64,000 nucleotides of DNA from assembly GCA_900660155.1 (NCBI GenBank), contig CABFPE010000174.1:217731-281730 (forward strand). Direction: 5' to 3'. Source of the DNA: Hofstenia miamia. Lineage: Eukaryota > Xenacoelomorpha > Acoela > Hofsteniidae. The translations under genes were made by a program, and so were the position numbers. Shown one piece after another: positions 1-12,810 of this stretch (the stretch's first letter is position 1; each line of letters starts with the position of its first letter). The notes beneath the pieces are model-generated. The model did no database searches, was not told the DNA's origin, and saw only the letters and a list, made by a program, of their open reading frames with translations.

Positions 1-1733
1 ATATTTATTCATAGAAAATTAGTTAATCAAAAAAACTTTTCGAATTTCACTCTGATGCAAAACTTTAGAAAAAAATTATTTCACGATCTGGAAGTAGACT
101 GATACAAATATTGAACAAAAATTTAAACAATGCTTAATTCAGTGAGAGTGATATTGTTTACAACGCTTAGTTCGTTCGGTAACAGTGAAAGTGGAATAAC
201 TAGTAACCGTAAAAAAAGTATTCATAAATGTCACTTTTACAATGATTTCCCAAAGATCTCCTATTTCACTTATTTTGAAACCCTGATACTTATTGGAACA
301 ATAACGCACAACAAAGTCAATTGGTAACAGGTCCTTTAAATCCAAAATGTGCTGGAGACCAATAAACTTACATTGAAACAATTTCAGTTGAAGAAATTAC
401 AAAATTGCATTTACTATGGTGCAATGACCGGCAATGGATTTTAAAACTGCATGGAAAAACGTCAATGACCTTCATCCTGCTGTAACTAACGAAAGGGAGA
501 CACTTTTCAGCCTAGTAAGAGCAATAACTGAGTTATTATAACTCTGCAATCACTTAATGAGAAAACTTGAAAAAATGGTTGTTTATAGGTAAGAATCAAT
601 TCAAATGTTTACACAATCATTGATATAGTCAACTAGTACCGTTCTCTATCCCATTTAGCTGCATATTTAAGTCTGATAATTCATTAATTAAAAAAGATAG
701 TGCAACAACTGACATTACTAACAACCACAGAATGAATTAATTTGATTGGCTAATGAAAATAAAGTTCTGCATCAGTTTACCGAGGATATTTTTAAGTCAC
801 TGAATAATTAATTCGCACAATGGAAATTGTAATTAATTACGTTGTGACTGTAGAATAGCACCATTGTCACAACTCGAAATTTTGCTACCCGAAAATTTAC
901 TAACATAATCCAACGAGAAAATTTACAACTTGAATTTCATTTGTCTACCTGAACCTAATAATTTACAAATTCCTACACATAATTCGCAAAAGCGCAGTGG
1001 TATTTAATCTAAGAAGTTATCAACAGTAAATAGAACAATAAATAATTTTTACTCGAACTCGACTAGAACATTTACTAAGTCGACCGGACAACTTGCAATC
1101 CGAAACGATCCGATCCACTACAATAAAAAATAGGATAGGGTTAATTCAAGTAAACCCAATATGACTCTGTAGTTGTAACCAGGGTAGTAACGGCTCAAAC
1201 AATGGTCTTTGACCTGACAGACTGGCCGGTGACCAAAGTCGATCAAAGCTAGATTACTAATAAAATAGCCGCAAAAATGTTTTACATCAAAATAATAAAA
1301 AACTAAAAAACAACCAGAAAATACAAAATACTTAAAATCCACTAGTCTAAGAATTTAAAAAATTTAAATGTTTGACTTCTGAAATTGTTAGTGTTTTTCC
1401 ATCCTAACAATTATAAACTACCCATAACCCGTCCCGAAGCGTTTCCCACCATATTTGTAATCAGAGAATAGAATAATGACGAATTAAAATTGAATAACCA
1501 TTACGGTAGATCAGTTAAAATAAACTGTGATTGTAAAACATAAAAATACACATACATTCTCCAAATCTGCATTTCAGGATTCACTTTAATTATGCAATAC
1601 ATAAAACCAAATGTCGTTTATCCGCCAACTCCTAATAGTATATGAATGATGTTTCTATTATCGAAATTTGCATAAATATTATAATCACAAAGACGATATC
1701 GGGGTGATTGTATTCTGGTTAGGTAAATTTGAA

Positions 1734-1771
<38 letters not shown>

Positions 1772-2973
1772 ATACGTCCCGATTCGTACATGGGTTTTTG
1801 CAAAAAGCTCAGAAATTTATGTGGAAAATTCTGCTTATATGGTTAGGTGGAATGAATACATAGAGGGACGTATAGTATATATATAAATATATATATATAC
1901 ATATAGTAATATATTGGCGCTTTGTAACACAATTTTTTTAATATATTTGCGCATTGTAATTGAAGACATCGATTTCCGACTATCTTCATTCATTTCATTG
2001 ACAAAAATTATGACTGTAATTATAATGTTTGGTAGCATCATTTATGGAATACTGTATTTATTACTAATTAATTCTTTGAAATGATAAAACTGAAACACAG
2101 TGAAGAAGCTCTTTCTATATCTCATTTAATATTGAAGATATCGGTTTTGAAATCGTTTTAGTTGTTTTAAGACTAAAATTACATCTATAAATGTAATATT
2201 AAGTAATAATGTATATAGATCACTGCATTTTCAATCAATGATTTCCTATAAATGATATTTTCTAAAAATATTGCATTCTTATTGGGTCTCAATTCTAAAA
2301 GCTTGCAATCTTTGTAGCAACGTGCAATAATAGTATATCATTAAAATAAGAAATTTCAAATGAAAAGAGCTGATAATATATACTTTTTGTCCATATAAAC
2401 GTACATATGCGCCGTTATTATTATATAATGATAACTTATGTTACTGTATTTTTTAATATAACTAGAGGCACTATGTAAATTGGGATTAACACAAAGAGTG
2501 GACGACCCGAAGAAGGGTGCCTATTTGCCCTATTTGCAAATAGTGGACCTATGTATATTTTTAAAAAATTCACCTAGAAAAGCTTTGAAATCAATTTTCT
2601 AAGTTTAAAAGTAATATTTTAAAAGCACAAGATATTCCTTTCAATGCAAAACTACTAAATTTCTAAAATTAAAATAATTAGCGAACTTCTGAAATTAGCC
2701 GCTTATAAAAATAATTGAAATGCAAGAAATAATTGTCTAAAACTGCTACAGGACAATCGGTTCTATATATTGAAGGAAATACATGATTAAGAATTTTTAA
2801 AAGAATTTGTTTTTAATGTAAGAAAAGTTAAATGTGGAGGGACGAATTAACAGCCAGCATAGGGAAAAACAATTACCAGTGAGTGTATATTTCAAATTTC
2901 GCATGATATATGTTTGGCTTGATTAAAATATGTGTGTTTGAACTGTACGTTAATAGAAAGAGAATGTACTTAC
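1..2973 (-). other. Intron downstream of exon G (runs off the left edge)
   Basis: AT-rich sequence with no finger-coding or other recognisable exon on either strand. It holds two (TA)n tracts, at 1737-1768 and about 1871-1905, and otherwise unremarkable sequence. The next exon of the gene must be left of position 1. Confidence 0.6.
1737..1768. repeat. (TA)n microsatellite
   Basis: About 16 TA units. A second, interrupted TA tract lies at about 1871-1905. Confidence 0.95.
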
Positions 2974-3168
2974 GGGAATTGCTGTGAGAGAGAATCGGAC
3001 AGGCTAGCGGTGGATGCGCGGTGCGAATGTGGCGCTGTAGCTCGCCCGGGGAGGGATAGGTCGCCGTGCACTGCAGGCATCGCAGCTGGTTCACGCCACC
3101 AGTCGCCGCAGGCCGCCGTCCATGGTGCGTTTGCGTATGCGCAGTCAGAGCCGCCATCGTAGTGTAAC
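2974..3168 (-). CDS. Oaz: Oaz/ZNF423-like exon G, second half of finger 4 and finger 5
   Basis: A 195-nt exon (65 codons, phase 1 at both ends) with acceptor tgttttag and a consensus donor TCCC|GTAAGT. It encodes residues 207-271. The first codons (GYTTMAALTAHTQTH) supply His217 and His221, so with exon F finger 4 is a perfect C-X2-C-X12-H-X3-H. Finger 5 is Cys237, Cys240, His253, His258 (LRCLQCTATY, PSPGELQRHIRTAH), at the place of the fifth finger in ZNF521. The exon is strikingly GC-rich (about 60% by eye) in an AT-rich setting. It leaves the frame at phase 1, so coding continues in an exon left of position 1. Confidence 0.9.
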
Positions 3169-4029
3169 CTAAAACACAGTCAATCACGCCCCCTGCCGAT
3201 CATCAGTTAACAAATTGATCATATATTCACACCTTCAATCAACCAGTCAATACAAATTATAAATTACCGGACAGTTAAATTATCCCTCAAATTCAAAACA
3301 GACAATGTGCGCGGAGAGGCAAAATTTGCAAATTAACATTATTTACATTATATTTACACTTGGAGTTTTCAATGGAGATCGCATTGTAGTTAGTGTTCAT
3401 TCAACTTTTACCAAATATTAAATTAAACTATTAGAAATTATATAAAACATATACAGCTAGATGATTAACTTTTTCCATTCTAGAATTATATTTCTCACAG
3501 GGAGATTTGGTTACAGCTGGATAATTTAGGAATATATAGTCTCAAATGCTGGATACTCGAGCTGGTTTTAGTAACCTATTAGATGCAATTTAATCAATAG
3601 AAAAAATCATTTCAAGTGCAGAACCTGGCAAAACTATTTTTACAGACACCATATTTAGAACATATTCACTCTAAATTACAAAGAAACTAAACATTATTCT
3701 AATCAGACACAAATTGGATCAGAAAGATTAATTCCAATAAATACCGAATAATAAAAACAGCCAGTGACTATTTTTGGATTCACAGGAAAAAGAAAAATAA
3801 TTGTACTGTATTGGCTTAGATGTAAAAATTAATGAATTTTTGTTAATAACCATTTTTTTAAAATACATGAAATGTGCATGTATGAAATAACATTGATATG
3901 TATTAACCAATATACTTTGTATTCATTGAATACCAGACAAATACTCAATGAATTTGAATGATATGTTCAAAAATTACCATGGCGTCTGAATTATATAATT
4001 GTAAATGAATTAAATTATATTACTAAAAA

Positions 4030-4320
4030 GACACCATAGGTCTCAACCCCCAGTCGCGATGAGAGAATGACGCCTGTCAATCAAGAATGAGTGGCGGGGN
4101 NNNNNNNNNNNNNNNNNNNNNNNNNNNNNNNNNNNNNNNNNNNNNNNNNNNNNNNNNNNNNNNNNNNNNNNNNNNNNNNNNNNNNNNNNNNNNNNNNNNN
4201 NNNNNNNNNNNNNNNNNNNNNCCTTTGGCCGTCACCACAAGGGGCCAACGGCCACCGAGTGCTGAGAAGGGATGGCTGACTGTGACATGCAGCAGGCAGT
4301 CGAATTGTAGTGTCGCGCAA
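4030..4320. promoter_or_regulatory. GC-rich intronic island around an assembly gap
   Basis: A local GC-rich block (cagtcgcgatgagag on the left; ccaacggccaccgag on the right) is interrupted by 122 Ns at 4100-4221. Frames through the gap are open only because of the Ns. Splicing exon F to G completes finger 4, so this is not a constitutive exon. A regulatory element, an alternative exon or an inserted repeat are all possible. Confidence 0.25.
4100..4221. other. Assembly gap (122 N)
   Basis: A run of N inside the intron between exons F and G. The GC-rich flanks suggest a hard-to-sequence stretch. Confidence 0.99.
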
Positions 4321-7300
4321 GATAACAAGCATTGTACACTTATTAAAACATTTCCTCAATTTAGACAGAGGAAACAAAGCAAATATAAATTACACTCAGT
4401 TAACTATAACATTTTTAATTATCTCAAAACATTAGCTTTAACTATTTATATGATGCCATTTGCGAGCTAATGTACATGTATTTCTTAAGTCAAAAGATTA
4501 TACATAAGAATATATTCAAATAGATTTTGTAAGAATCCAAAATGCTGTCGATTGGAAAACGTGTATATTCTTGTATGCAGATAATGAAGTCAAAAGGTCT
4601 ACGTCTATGTGGTAACACAAACTTTAAGAAGGAATTACTAACAATTACCACAAATGAAAAAATTTTTAGCAACAAGGTTATTGCCAACTCTCCCACATTT
4701 AGGTTGACAAGAGTTGTAATAGAGCCATTTGGACAATTATACAATCTCCACCTGTTGTAAACACCTACAAATGAAATTAGCCCAATCCGTCATATCTAAA
4801 ACCAATAAAAAAACTTTTTGTAAATATAGAAATAAAACGAATAACAGAAACGATATTAAATGAAAATAATGTGGCATCAATTGTATTTCTTAACAACTCA
4901 AAGTAAGAGAAACAGAACATTGTATAAAACAATTTTGAAAAATCCGAGGCACATTGTATAGAAATTGCAGTCCCGGTATCTTCGAAGCTTCTTACAAGTG
5001 TGGTTGATAATAAAAGAATAAAAAACTTAATTGCAAGGTTTCGAAAAATTTCTAAATCTTCTCTAAAATTTTCCGAAAAGTTAGGTGTGAACGCAAAATT
5101 CCTTATCTTATAGTTGAGTTTCATTACTTATTGATAATAATCAGGTAATACTACCTTGAAACTAAATATGAAAAAAAAATTGAAAACCGTAAGAAAACTA
5201 GAGACAATGTAAGGATTACATGAAGTTATAAAAATATAAATGTTGCATTCACGGTTATTGCTTTCTGCTTGGCTGTATTTAATAAGTAGTAGTGTGCTGA
5301 GCACTAGGAGCGGTGAATGTATCAGTGTACTGCATGGATGCAATATATTTTGCGACCAACTGTGCCATATTTAGTAGAGATAGCTAATTATTGTACATTG
5401 CAGAAGACCACAAGCTGTGAAAGTTAGTCCAATTTCCATTTAAACAAGTGACATGCAGAGACAAGTCCATTGTTGCAAGCCCACTCGCTACGGGGCATCT
5501 CCTATTCAATAAACCATTACACGGACGCGACAATATTAATTGAAAGACTTACTATCGCGTTGTATAAACATATTTTAAATACACCTGTAAAACATAACAG
5601 GAAATTTTGTTTTAAAGGAACATGAAAAGGATGTCTAATTCTTACTAGTCAGATTTTCTTAGATAATTAAACAATGCCGTTGCATTTTATTACTACGTAT
5701 AAACTTATGTGAAATGCCACATGAATCGCAAATTTTAATACTGGAAAACAATGCATTTACTAATACTGACTGAAAATTTAGGAAATGGGTTTTTTAGCTT
5801 AACACAATGATGGAGATGAGCAGAAAACTTTGGCCCAAGCACGGGCAGTCCCATTTAAATTAATACTAATTTGGCCCATTTTAAGCCCATGTTATGATCC
5901 TTACCAAAAATAATTTCATTAATTTTTCAGTTTGATAGTCCAAAAGTTGGGTATCTTAGAAACTTATAATAAAACCTACACATTGAAATGAAAAACTTAT
6001 ATTGAATTTTAAAAGAGTATATGATACTAATGCAAAATTTGTAAATGTAACTAATAATTTTCGAAACATTGCTTATAACTTATATGACATTGCTTGGATT
6101 TGCGTTAATTTGTGAGAACTGTTGCGCGATAGAAAATAAATTTTAAAATTTCAGCTCATTTTTTCCAATACTTGAGCTAAACCTGGCCCATGCTCATCCT
6201 TAACTTAAGCGGAATTGCAAGAGTGCTAGAACAGCATACATCTCAAATTCAGTGCATTGGCCCAGGACTGGGCTAAAATTATCAAAGTTTGGAAATCCAA
6301 ATGGACAAACCAAAAAGCTAAAAAAATAAACTCTTAAAACGTTTTATATCTTAAACATATACTCAAAATTTATTTTTGCACAAAATTTAATCAATAAAAT
6401 ATTTAAATTCCAGCTAAATTTTCTTTTGTGCAAGCAGGAGCGTATTAAGGAATTTCTGATGGGAGGGGGGGGTCGTTAATGTGCATTTTACGGATTTTGT
6501 TCTTAATTTGTTAAATGTTTTTCATGAAAACATTATTCTCTAACCAAAAAAATCAGTGCTGAAAGCCGGAAGGGGGGCCATTGCCGCATGTCTCTCTTAA
6601 ATTCGCGTCTGCATGTGAAAATGCACTATCTAAATTCAAAGTTCACTTGAAATGATACATTGATAAAAAATAAGAAAACGACAAGACCTAATTATAACAT
6701 GAATATTTATTACTTCAATTTTGATCACTTAGTTGTTCTAGTGGTAAAAATTCTCACTGTGGCGACTAATTCATCAAACGACAAGAAATTTATCTTCGAA
6801 CATATTTAGTCGACTAAAAGTGTCAGCTTTACAAAAACAGGAACAAATCGAAATCATGAAAAATTAAAAATATTCTAGCATTCTACATTTAAAAGACAGG
6901 AAGAACAGAATAATGCGAATGTAATGGAATTCATTAAAATTGATACCGTAAATCGAGGTTTAAAAATTTTTCCAGTAGTTGGCATTTTAAAAAACAATTA
7001 AAAACTACTTGATGTTTAAGTATTAAGAAGAGTTATTATAATTTCTCTTAATATGGAATTTTTCAAAAAATAGAAAAAATCAAGATATTGAGAAATATAA
7101 GACGGAAAAAACCAAAGTACACTTTTTCATATAGACAAACAAGTCAACAACATATTCAAGCAACGCTGATAGCAGATTTGAAACCGGCCGATGCAAGGCC
7201 CACTAAGAACTAAGGCTAACCTGTAAAAAACAATGCTCTAAGAAAGATACCTCTATGCTATGCTCCAATCACTAAATTTGAGTACAGTAAAGTAGTAAGC

Positions 7301-8531
7301 AGGCTACCAGCTCCTTACTTTGTAAAACTTCATGAAATTTCTTTGCATGCATTTCGTTTTTACCAGAAAAATATCCCTATATAACAATTTCTTTGCAAAA
7401 AAGCAACAAAAAACAGCTAAAATTGTGCAAAAATTTACATTATGCATAAAATATACATTTGCAGTTGCAACCATTTAGGTAATTACAGCAAATTCATATT
7501 TTGAAGTAACGAGCAGTATCCCAGCATGAAGTGCAGCGTTTTACACGTGTTATTACTTACAAGTGTGAGCACAAATGGACATTCACAGTTACAACAACAA
7601 GGAAGTTAACATTACCACGAAGCCGAACAGTTTGACACCTAGGAAACCTAATATGTTACATTCCAGGTCTACGTAAACACTCAATATTTCTATTAATTGC
7701 AGGGGATTTTAAAAATTACGCATTTCCTTGAAGTAAGTAGACTCTGCTAAGAGTACAAAAATTAAACCAAAAAATTATAAATGAAAAAATAACTAAAATG
7801 GAAAAACTAAGTTAAGTAATTTTAGAATTTTTGTTAGTTAACAAGTAAATTGACCGACCTAAACTAATACACTACAACTTACATGTAGAATAAACACAGT
7901 TGCAAAAAATTATAGGCAAGAATTTATAAAGTATTTGCACGCCATCTTGCGAGATGAAATAATAGTTGTATGATCGTGGATTGAAAATACAACTAATGAA
8001 ACAGTTTCCTTACCAAATCTATGTCTAAATAAGTGTATTTCATAAAAAATGATATTGAAATGGTAAAGAAAATTTGGAATTTATCAGTACATTTGTAGTT
8101 GAGATAAATTATATCTCCAAAAACTAATCGTCTATTAACTTAGGCTTTCTTTTTAAGTTACAAAACTATAAAGAACAATAAAACAGATTTAGTTTTACTA
8201 GTTTGGCATAGTCACCACTAAATAGTAGATATTTGACAATGAAATAGCCTGTGTAGTTTCCTTTGTCTTAGGCGTGTGTTTAAATCTTGGATCCTTGGAC
8301 ACTCAGTAAAGAATAATCTTATATAACCACAAAGGAATTCACAAGAATTCGCTTGAGATTGAATGTTAAGTGTTAAAAATATTGTGAAAATTAAACTCAT
8401 TAAATAACATTGAACTCATTAAATGAAAAATATATATTTACAAAACAACCAATTAAAGCAAGCAAAAGATTCGGATATTAAATTAAATGAAACAAAAATT
8501 TACGCAAGATGGCGTTAAATAAAAAACATAC

Positions 8532-8651
8532 CTCTATTACATAATAAGCACTGAAAAGGTTTGTTAGAATTATGAGTCTTCAAATGAATCTTTAGATGAT
8601 CACTTCGTGAGAAACACGCACTGCAAACAGTACACGCATAACGTTTATCAC
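8532..8651 (-). CDS. Oaz: Oaz/ZNF423-like exon F, C2H2 finger 3 and first half of finger 4
   Basis: A 120-nt exon (40 codons, phase 1 at both ends) with acceptor gcttttag and a consensus donor AGAG|GTATGT. It encodes residues 167-206: GDKRY, finger 3 with Cys173, Cys176, His189, His193 ([15 protein letters not shown]), linker NSNKP, then the two cysteines of finger 4 (Cys201, Cys204; FQCLLCNR). Human ZNF521 has [19 protein letters not shown] and SNKP at the same place. Finger 4 is cut by the intron after its knuckle; its histidines come from exon G. The exon is only 681 nt downstream of exon E. Confidence 0.95.
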
Positions 8652-9332
8652 CTAAAAGCACGAATGATGTAACAAGAATCCCTCGTTCAAGTAAAAGTTG
8701 GATTAGTTTAAAAAGGAATTGCATTATGAATGGATTTTCGATCTTTAAACTATGTAGAAATATCAGGCTTGTCGTCGGGTGAAATTTATGTACCCACTAT
8801 CCACACAAAGCCCTAAGAAATATTTATAAATACACACCACTTGTCCCACGTCACACAGTAAGACTACAAATTTTTCTCACAAATACACATCAATTTTTTT
8901 TGACAAACTGTCACAAATATTTCAATAAAGCATTTTTAGACACTGAGGATTTTATGAATATTCTAACATGCATTAATATGCATAAAATGATAATAAAATT
9001 TTAAAACTTAATCACTTGCTTCCCATAGTCATTCAGTAGCACTATTTTTTATAGTTTATAATATGATGCTAATATCATAATTTTTAAAGTAATTAACGAT
9101 GCCTTACAAATTCCGACACGCTAAAATTTCACCCCATACCGCATGTGGTGTAGGGATCTCTACTCCCACAACAAGTTGATATCATTACATAAATACATAA
9201 AATACATCTCAAAAGTCACTAGATGTAAAGAAATATATTTTTATCCGGCATCAAAGAACCAAGTGGTATCATGAATTCAGTTAAAAAACTCATTAAATAA
9301 AACTTTAGTACAGTAAAAGAAAAATTACAAAC
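8652..9332 (-). other. Intron between exons E and F (681 bp)
   Basis: A short AT-rich intron separating fingers 2 and 3 inside the conserved HTGDK linker. Nothing else was recognised in it. Confidence 0.75.
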
Positions 9333-9533
9333 CTGTATGCAGCCGAACGTGTCTATCACGACTTCGTTTATGTTTAAAAAATCGTTGACAGAATTCGCAT
9401 TGATAGGGCATCGCGTCTGAATGAACTTGCTCATGTCGCTTGAGATAACTCAAGCGCGTAAACATTTTCTGACAAAATTGACAGCCATAAGGGTTGATAG
9501 GGTCATCTGTTGTCCGATAAAGCGTTGAATAAC
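9333..9533 (-). CDS. Oaz: Oaz/ZNF423-like exon E, C2H2 fingers 1 and 2
   Basis: A 201-nt exon (67 codons, phase 1 at both ends) with acceptor aattttag and donor ACAG|GTTTGT; residues 100-166. Finger 1 has Cys117, Cys120, His133, His137 ([10 protein letters not shown] then [13 protein letters not shown]). Finger 2 has Cys145, Cys148, His161, His165 ([10 protein letters not shown] then [13 protein letters not shown]). Both are C-X2-C-X12-H-X3-H. The helix-region strings [11 protein letters not shown] and KHKRSRDRH and the SD-x-x-P linker are near-identical to human ZNF423/ZNF521, which identifies the family. The exon ends inside the HTG linker; the glycine codon is completed by exon F. Confidence 0.95.
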
Positions 9534-11404
9534 CTAAAATTAAAGGTTTCAAATTTTGCCGCAATAAACTAAGGCAGAACAAATTAAAATTTATAATGCA
9601 AATCAGAAATATTCGTTAACATAAACATATGAGTTTACTGAAATCAGGATGAAGTGAATTATCTTAGGAATTAAAAAAATAACAAGAGCATCTTCTTTCC
9701 CATGTTATACTTTCACCTTAAGCTGATGCTGGCATTCAAATGGACATTTGTCGCTTTAGCGTTCAATGACAACAATCATACTATTAAAAAATTACAACAA
9801 AAAATGGCATTCGGAGGTAAAACTATTAAATTTAAAAATCATACCCCGCATCAAACCGAAACCCCATTAACTCAAGCATTTCGCATCAGCCCTAACCCAT
9901 ATTGCTAAAGTAAAAACATTTTATGCATAAAAATGATCTAAAAATTTTATTTTCTAAGCAAGCTAATATTTCTAGGTACCTTCGTGTTAAATATCACGGC
10001 TTATCGTAATCTATGGAAAGCATCCATATCGAGGCAGTTAGTGCCTCCTTTCATATTAGTATAATTACTTATGTGGTTCCTCTCACTATACCCAAACAAC
10101 AAATGGCTAGCTAGTCCCACAATCAACTCTATAAATATGAAAACAACAAAATTTCTTAAACTAAGACAACTTCGGATGACAATTTCAAGTTGATCACAGA
10201 CACAACCAACGTTTGCAAAAGAGAGTGGAAAAATTTCTTACCAAATTTAGAAGTGAAAGGAATAAATTTGCAATAACTTAATCATTTACAATTAAACATT
10301 TCTATGAGGTTTCATACTCTGAGGTAGCCACTAGAAGAGGCGTTGGCATTAATTATATATGTAGCGTGCTATCATTAAAAATTCTTCGCTTTATGATCAC
10401 ATTGGTGAGCAACTAGGGAAAGGAGGAATTTCCTTTTCATTTACCAATCAGATGAATGCAATAAAGCAACCTGGCAATAAACAGATTTATAGAAATTTCC
10501 AACTTATTACAATTTTGTGTGGCGCCAATTTTGATATTGCTTCACCTTATTATTACAACATTAAATTCACGAGAGTCTGGTGAATGCGTTTAAATTTAAA
10601 CAAACTCATATTTGAAAATACCAAAATATTACCAAAAATGGTTCATGTATATTTGAATAAAAACATTAAAGAAGATCATCTGGTAGGTGTAAACGATCAT
10701 AAATTTGAACTATAAATGCCAAAATTAGTGATAACACTTTTTACTAAAAATCGCAGATTCAAATTCGATTTTTGGCAGCATGAACTGTAGTACTTAAGAC
10801 TTTAGAGGAAAATAATAGTCGTTTGATTTTCACAGATTATCTGAAAAACGAATTTAGACGTTAGCTTGACTATTGAAAAAATCAATAATCAAGATGCCTA
10901 AGCACCGAAAAAACTAGATACATCATTTAATATCGTACCAAAATTACAATGATAAACACTGAGGAAGAAAATACATTCTTAGTACTAACGTATTTTATAA
11001 TAAGGCGAATAAACTAGAGCAATAGGATCAATTACTAAAATAGAATTTTTCTAAAATAGCTCTTAAAAAACAGATGTTAGGTATTTTAGGTTAAAATTAA
11101 GATGCAAAAAATGTATAAGGGAATTTAAAAAAATAAAATCATCCCGGAATGAACTTTGCCAAGATTTGGTTTATAATGGAATTGATGGTAAAGTAATCAG
11201 AAGTAAGTTTACAAAGTTCTGCCCATTTGAAAGTAGATGTGACGCAAAATATGATATTAGCAATTTACGATACTCAGAAGAGATGTCATTGCGAATTAGT
11301 GTGATAAACGCTTTCGTAGAATAATATCTCCCATCAATTAAAAAAGTCACATTTGTTATTAGAGTTAATTTGGCTTTTTTGTAAAGTTATTAAAAAGTTT
11401 AGTG

Positions 11405-11600
11405 TCAAATTAGTCGATGGACGCCAATTGGTCGCGTGCGGACAATAACCCGAAACCTGGAGGCAACGGCAATATAGCGAATAACAAAACAAATTCTGCT
11501 TCGTCGCAGATCAGACAAAAGATGGCAATTGATGCAGTCGTCGAAATGACACAGGCATTGTTTACGTCACGAAATCATTTCACCCTGTCAACAAGATGAT
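11405..11600. promoter_or_regulatory. Candidate conserved intronic element
   Basis: A GC-richer island in AT-rich intron. It contains an inverted-CCAAT type ccaattggtcgcg and a CRE-like tttacgtcacg near 11565. A 60-codon frame (11417-11599) has no recognisable homology and overlaps intron sequence. Regulatory function is inferred from composition only. Confidence 0.25.
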
Positions 11601-12604
11601 AACAAGTTTTATTATTTGGTGATAATATGCAAGGTTGACAGTTACGTAATGTTCAATTCAATACTGAAAGTGATACACAACAAAAGCGAAAAAATCAAGT
11701 CCAATTGCAAACTTCAATATCACATCTTATAAAAGAGGTTGAAATTAGTAAACGCAGAAACATCCCACCTACACTCAACTTTGTTCTCTTTCCTTTCCAT
11801 AGGAATTCTTAATAATTCAGGCCATATGAGCATAAAATATTTTTACATGATACTTACATTTTTGCATGTTAAATAGCATTTATAACAACAAATCGGAGGT
11901 ATCACTACTTGAAATATCAGTTTTCATACACCAAAACTAAAGAAGCAGGAATTATGCAAAACAAATACACTCGTTTCAGCTCGATGTTTAAACAAATTCC
12001 CGGGCTAATGACGCACTATATTTACTTTTTAAATAATACACACTATTGAACGTCATATCGTGTGAAAAACAGAAAAAATAGCGTTGGTCAAAAAACACCA
12101 AAAATCGAAAATTTACAAACATCTCAGTATATTAGATTTTCAAAAATCTCTGAATTAATATTGTGAGCCTCAGGTTGAGCTTTATAAAAATAATCTTATA
12201 AAAAAGAATTACCGTGCTTTCTCAGCAAGCATAAAGTTTTTAACCTATAAAACAGCTTTTTCCCAGCAAAGAAAAATTTCCTTAAAAATGCGAAATACGT
12301 ACACTTATATCATTTAGTTGTACCAAATTAAAATCTGAAATTACAAACAAGGTTAAAAGTATGACTACATAAAAACAAAAAGTATTTGTATAGACTGAAA
12401 ACGCCAAAAGTTGATTTCAATGAGGCCTAAATTGCAGTTCTAAATAACTGCACATAAATAAAGGAAGTAATTTCAACAAACATTGCCTTTGATTTTACAT
12501 AAATGACAATTTTTATAAATAATTGGAAAAATGCCTTTAAAGTTTTAGAAAGTCACGCGAGGCAAAATATGTCAACAAGTGAATAAACAATTGCCATAGA
12601 AATC

Positions 12605-12810
12605 TACTGAAAATATAAGTCGAAGCGGCGTTGTTGATATATTTTTGGGAGAGATCCAAAATTAAGCACATGTCATTGGGGAGTTTTAATTAGGGGAGTC
12701 GAATGAAAGATCATTAATTAATATAGGTGGCATTTATATACGCATGGACTCCCAATTAACATTTATATATTTGCTTCATATTGCTCTAGGTGTGGGAATA
12801 ATGCACACAA
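12605..12810. promoter_or_regulatory. Candidate conserved intronic element
   Basis: A complex, non-repetitive stretch with several homeodomain-type cores (ttttaattagggg, tcattaattaatat, cccaattaac). It differs in texture from the poly-A/T-rich intron around it. Function is inferred from texture and motif density. Confidence 0.2.

Larger units (their letters stand above)
3169..8531 (-). other. Intron between exons F and G (5.36 kb)
   Basis: It splits zinc finger 4 after its second cysteine. It contains a GC-rich island around an N gap (4030-4320), and GCCCA-rich patches at about 5835-5890 and 6235-6280 flanking AT-rich sequence. A transposon-end-like segment lies at about 6437-6612, with CAGGAGCG at the left and CGCGTCTG at the right. 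No exon is needed here because finger 4 is complete when F joins G. Confidence 0.6.

Noticed and set aside
1618-2041. Frames rich in IYIYIY
   Set aside because: They are translations of (TA)n microsatellites. The same applies at 23990-24199, 33586-33789 and 57715-58110.
2932-3162. Plus-strand 76-codon frame opposite exon G
   Set aside because: It is the antisense shadow of a GC-rich zinc-finger exon; stops are rare there because of composition.
4077-4470. Open frames crossing the N run at 4100-4221 on both strands
   Set aside because: They are open only because N codons contain no stops. Exons F and G join directly to form finger 4, so no constitutive exon belongs here.
6437-6612. Possible hAT-like element with CAGGAGCG and CAGACGCG ends
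   Set aside because: The terminal similarity is short and the flanking 8-mers do not match, so boundaries are not supported.
9702-9908. 68-codon plus-strand frame in the intron upstream of exon E
   Set aside because: No splice signals in frame, no homology, wrong strand for the gene.
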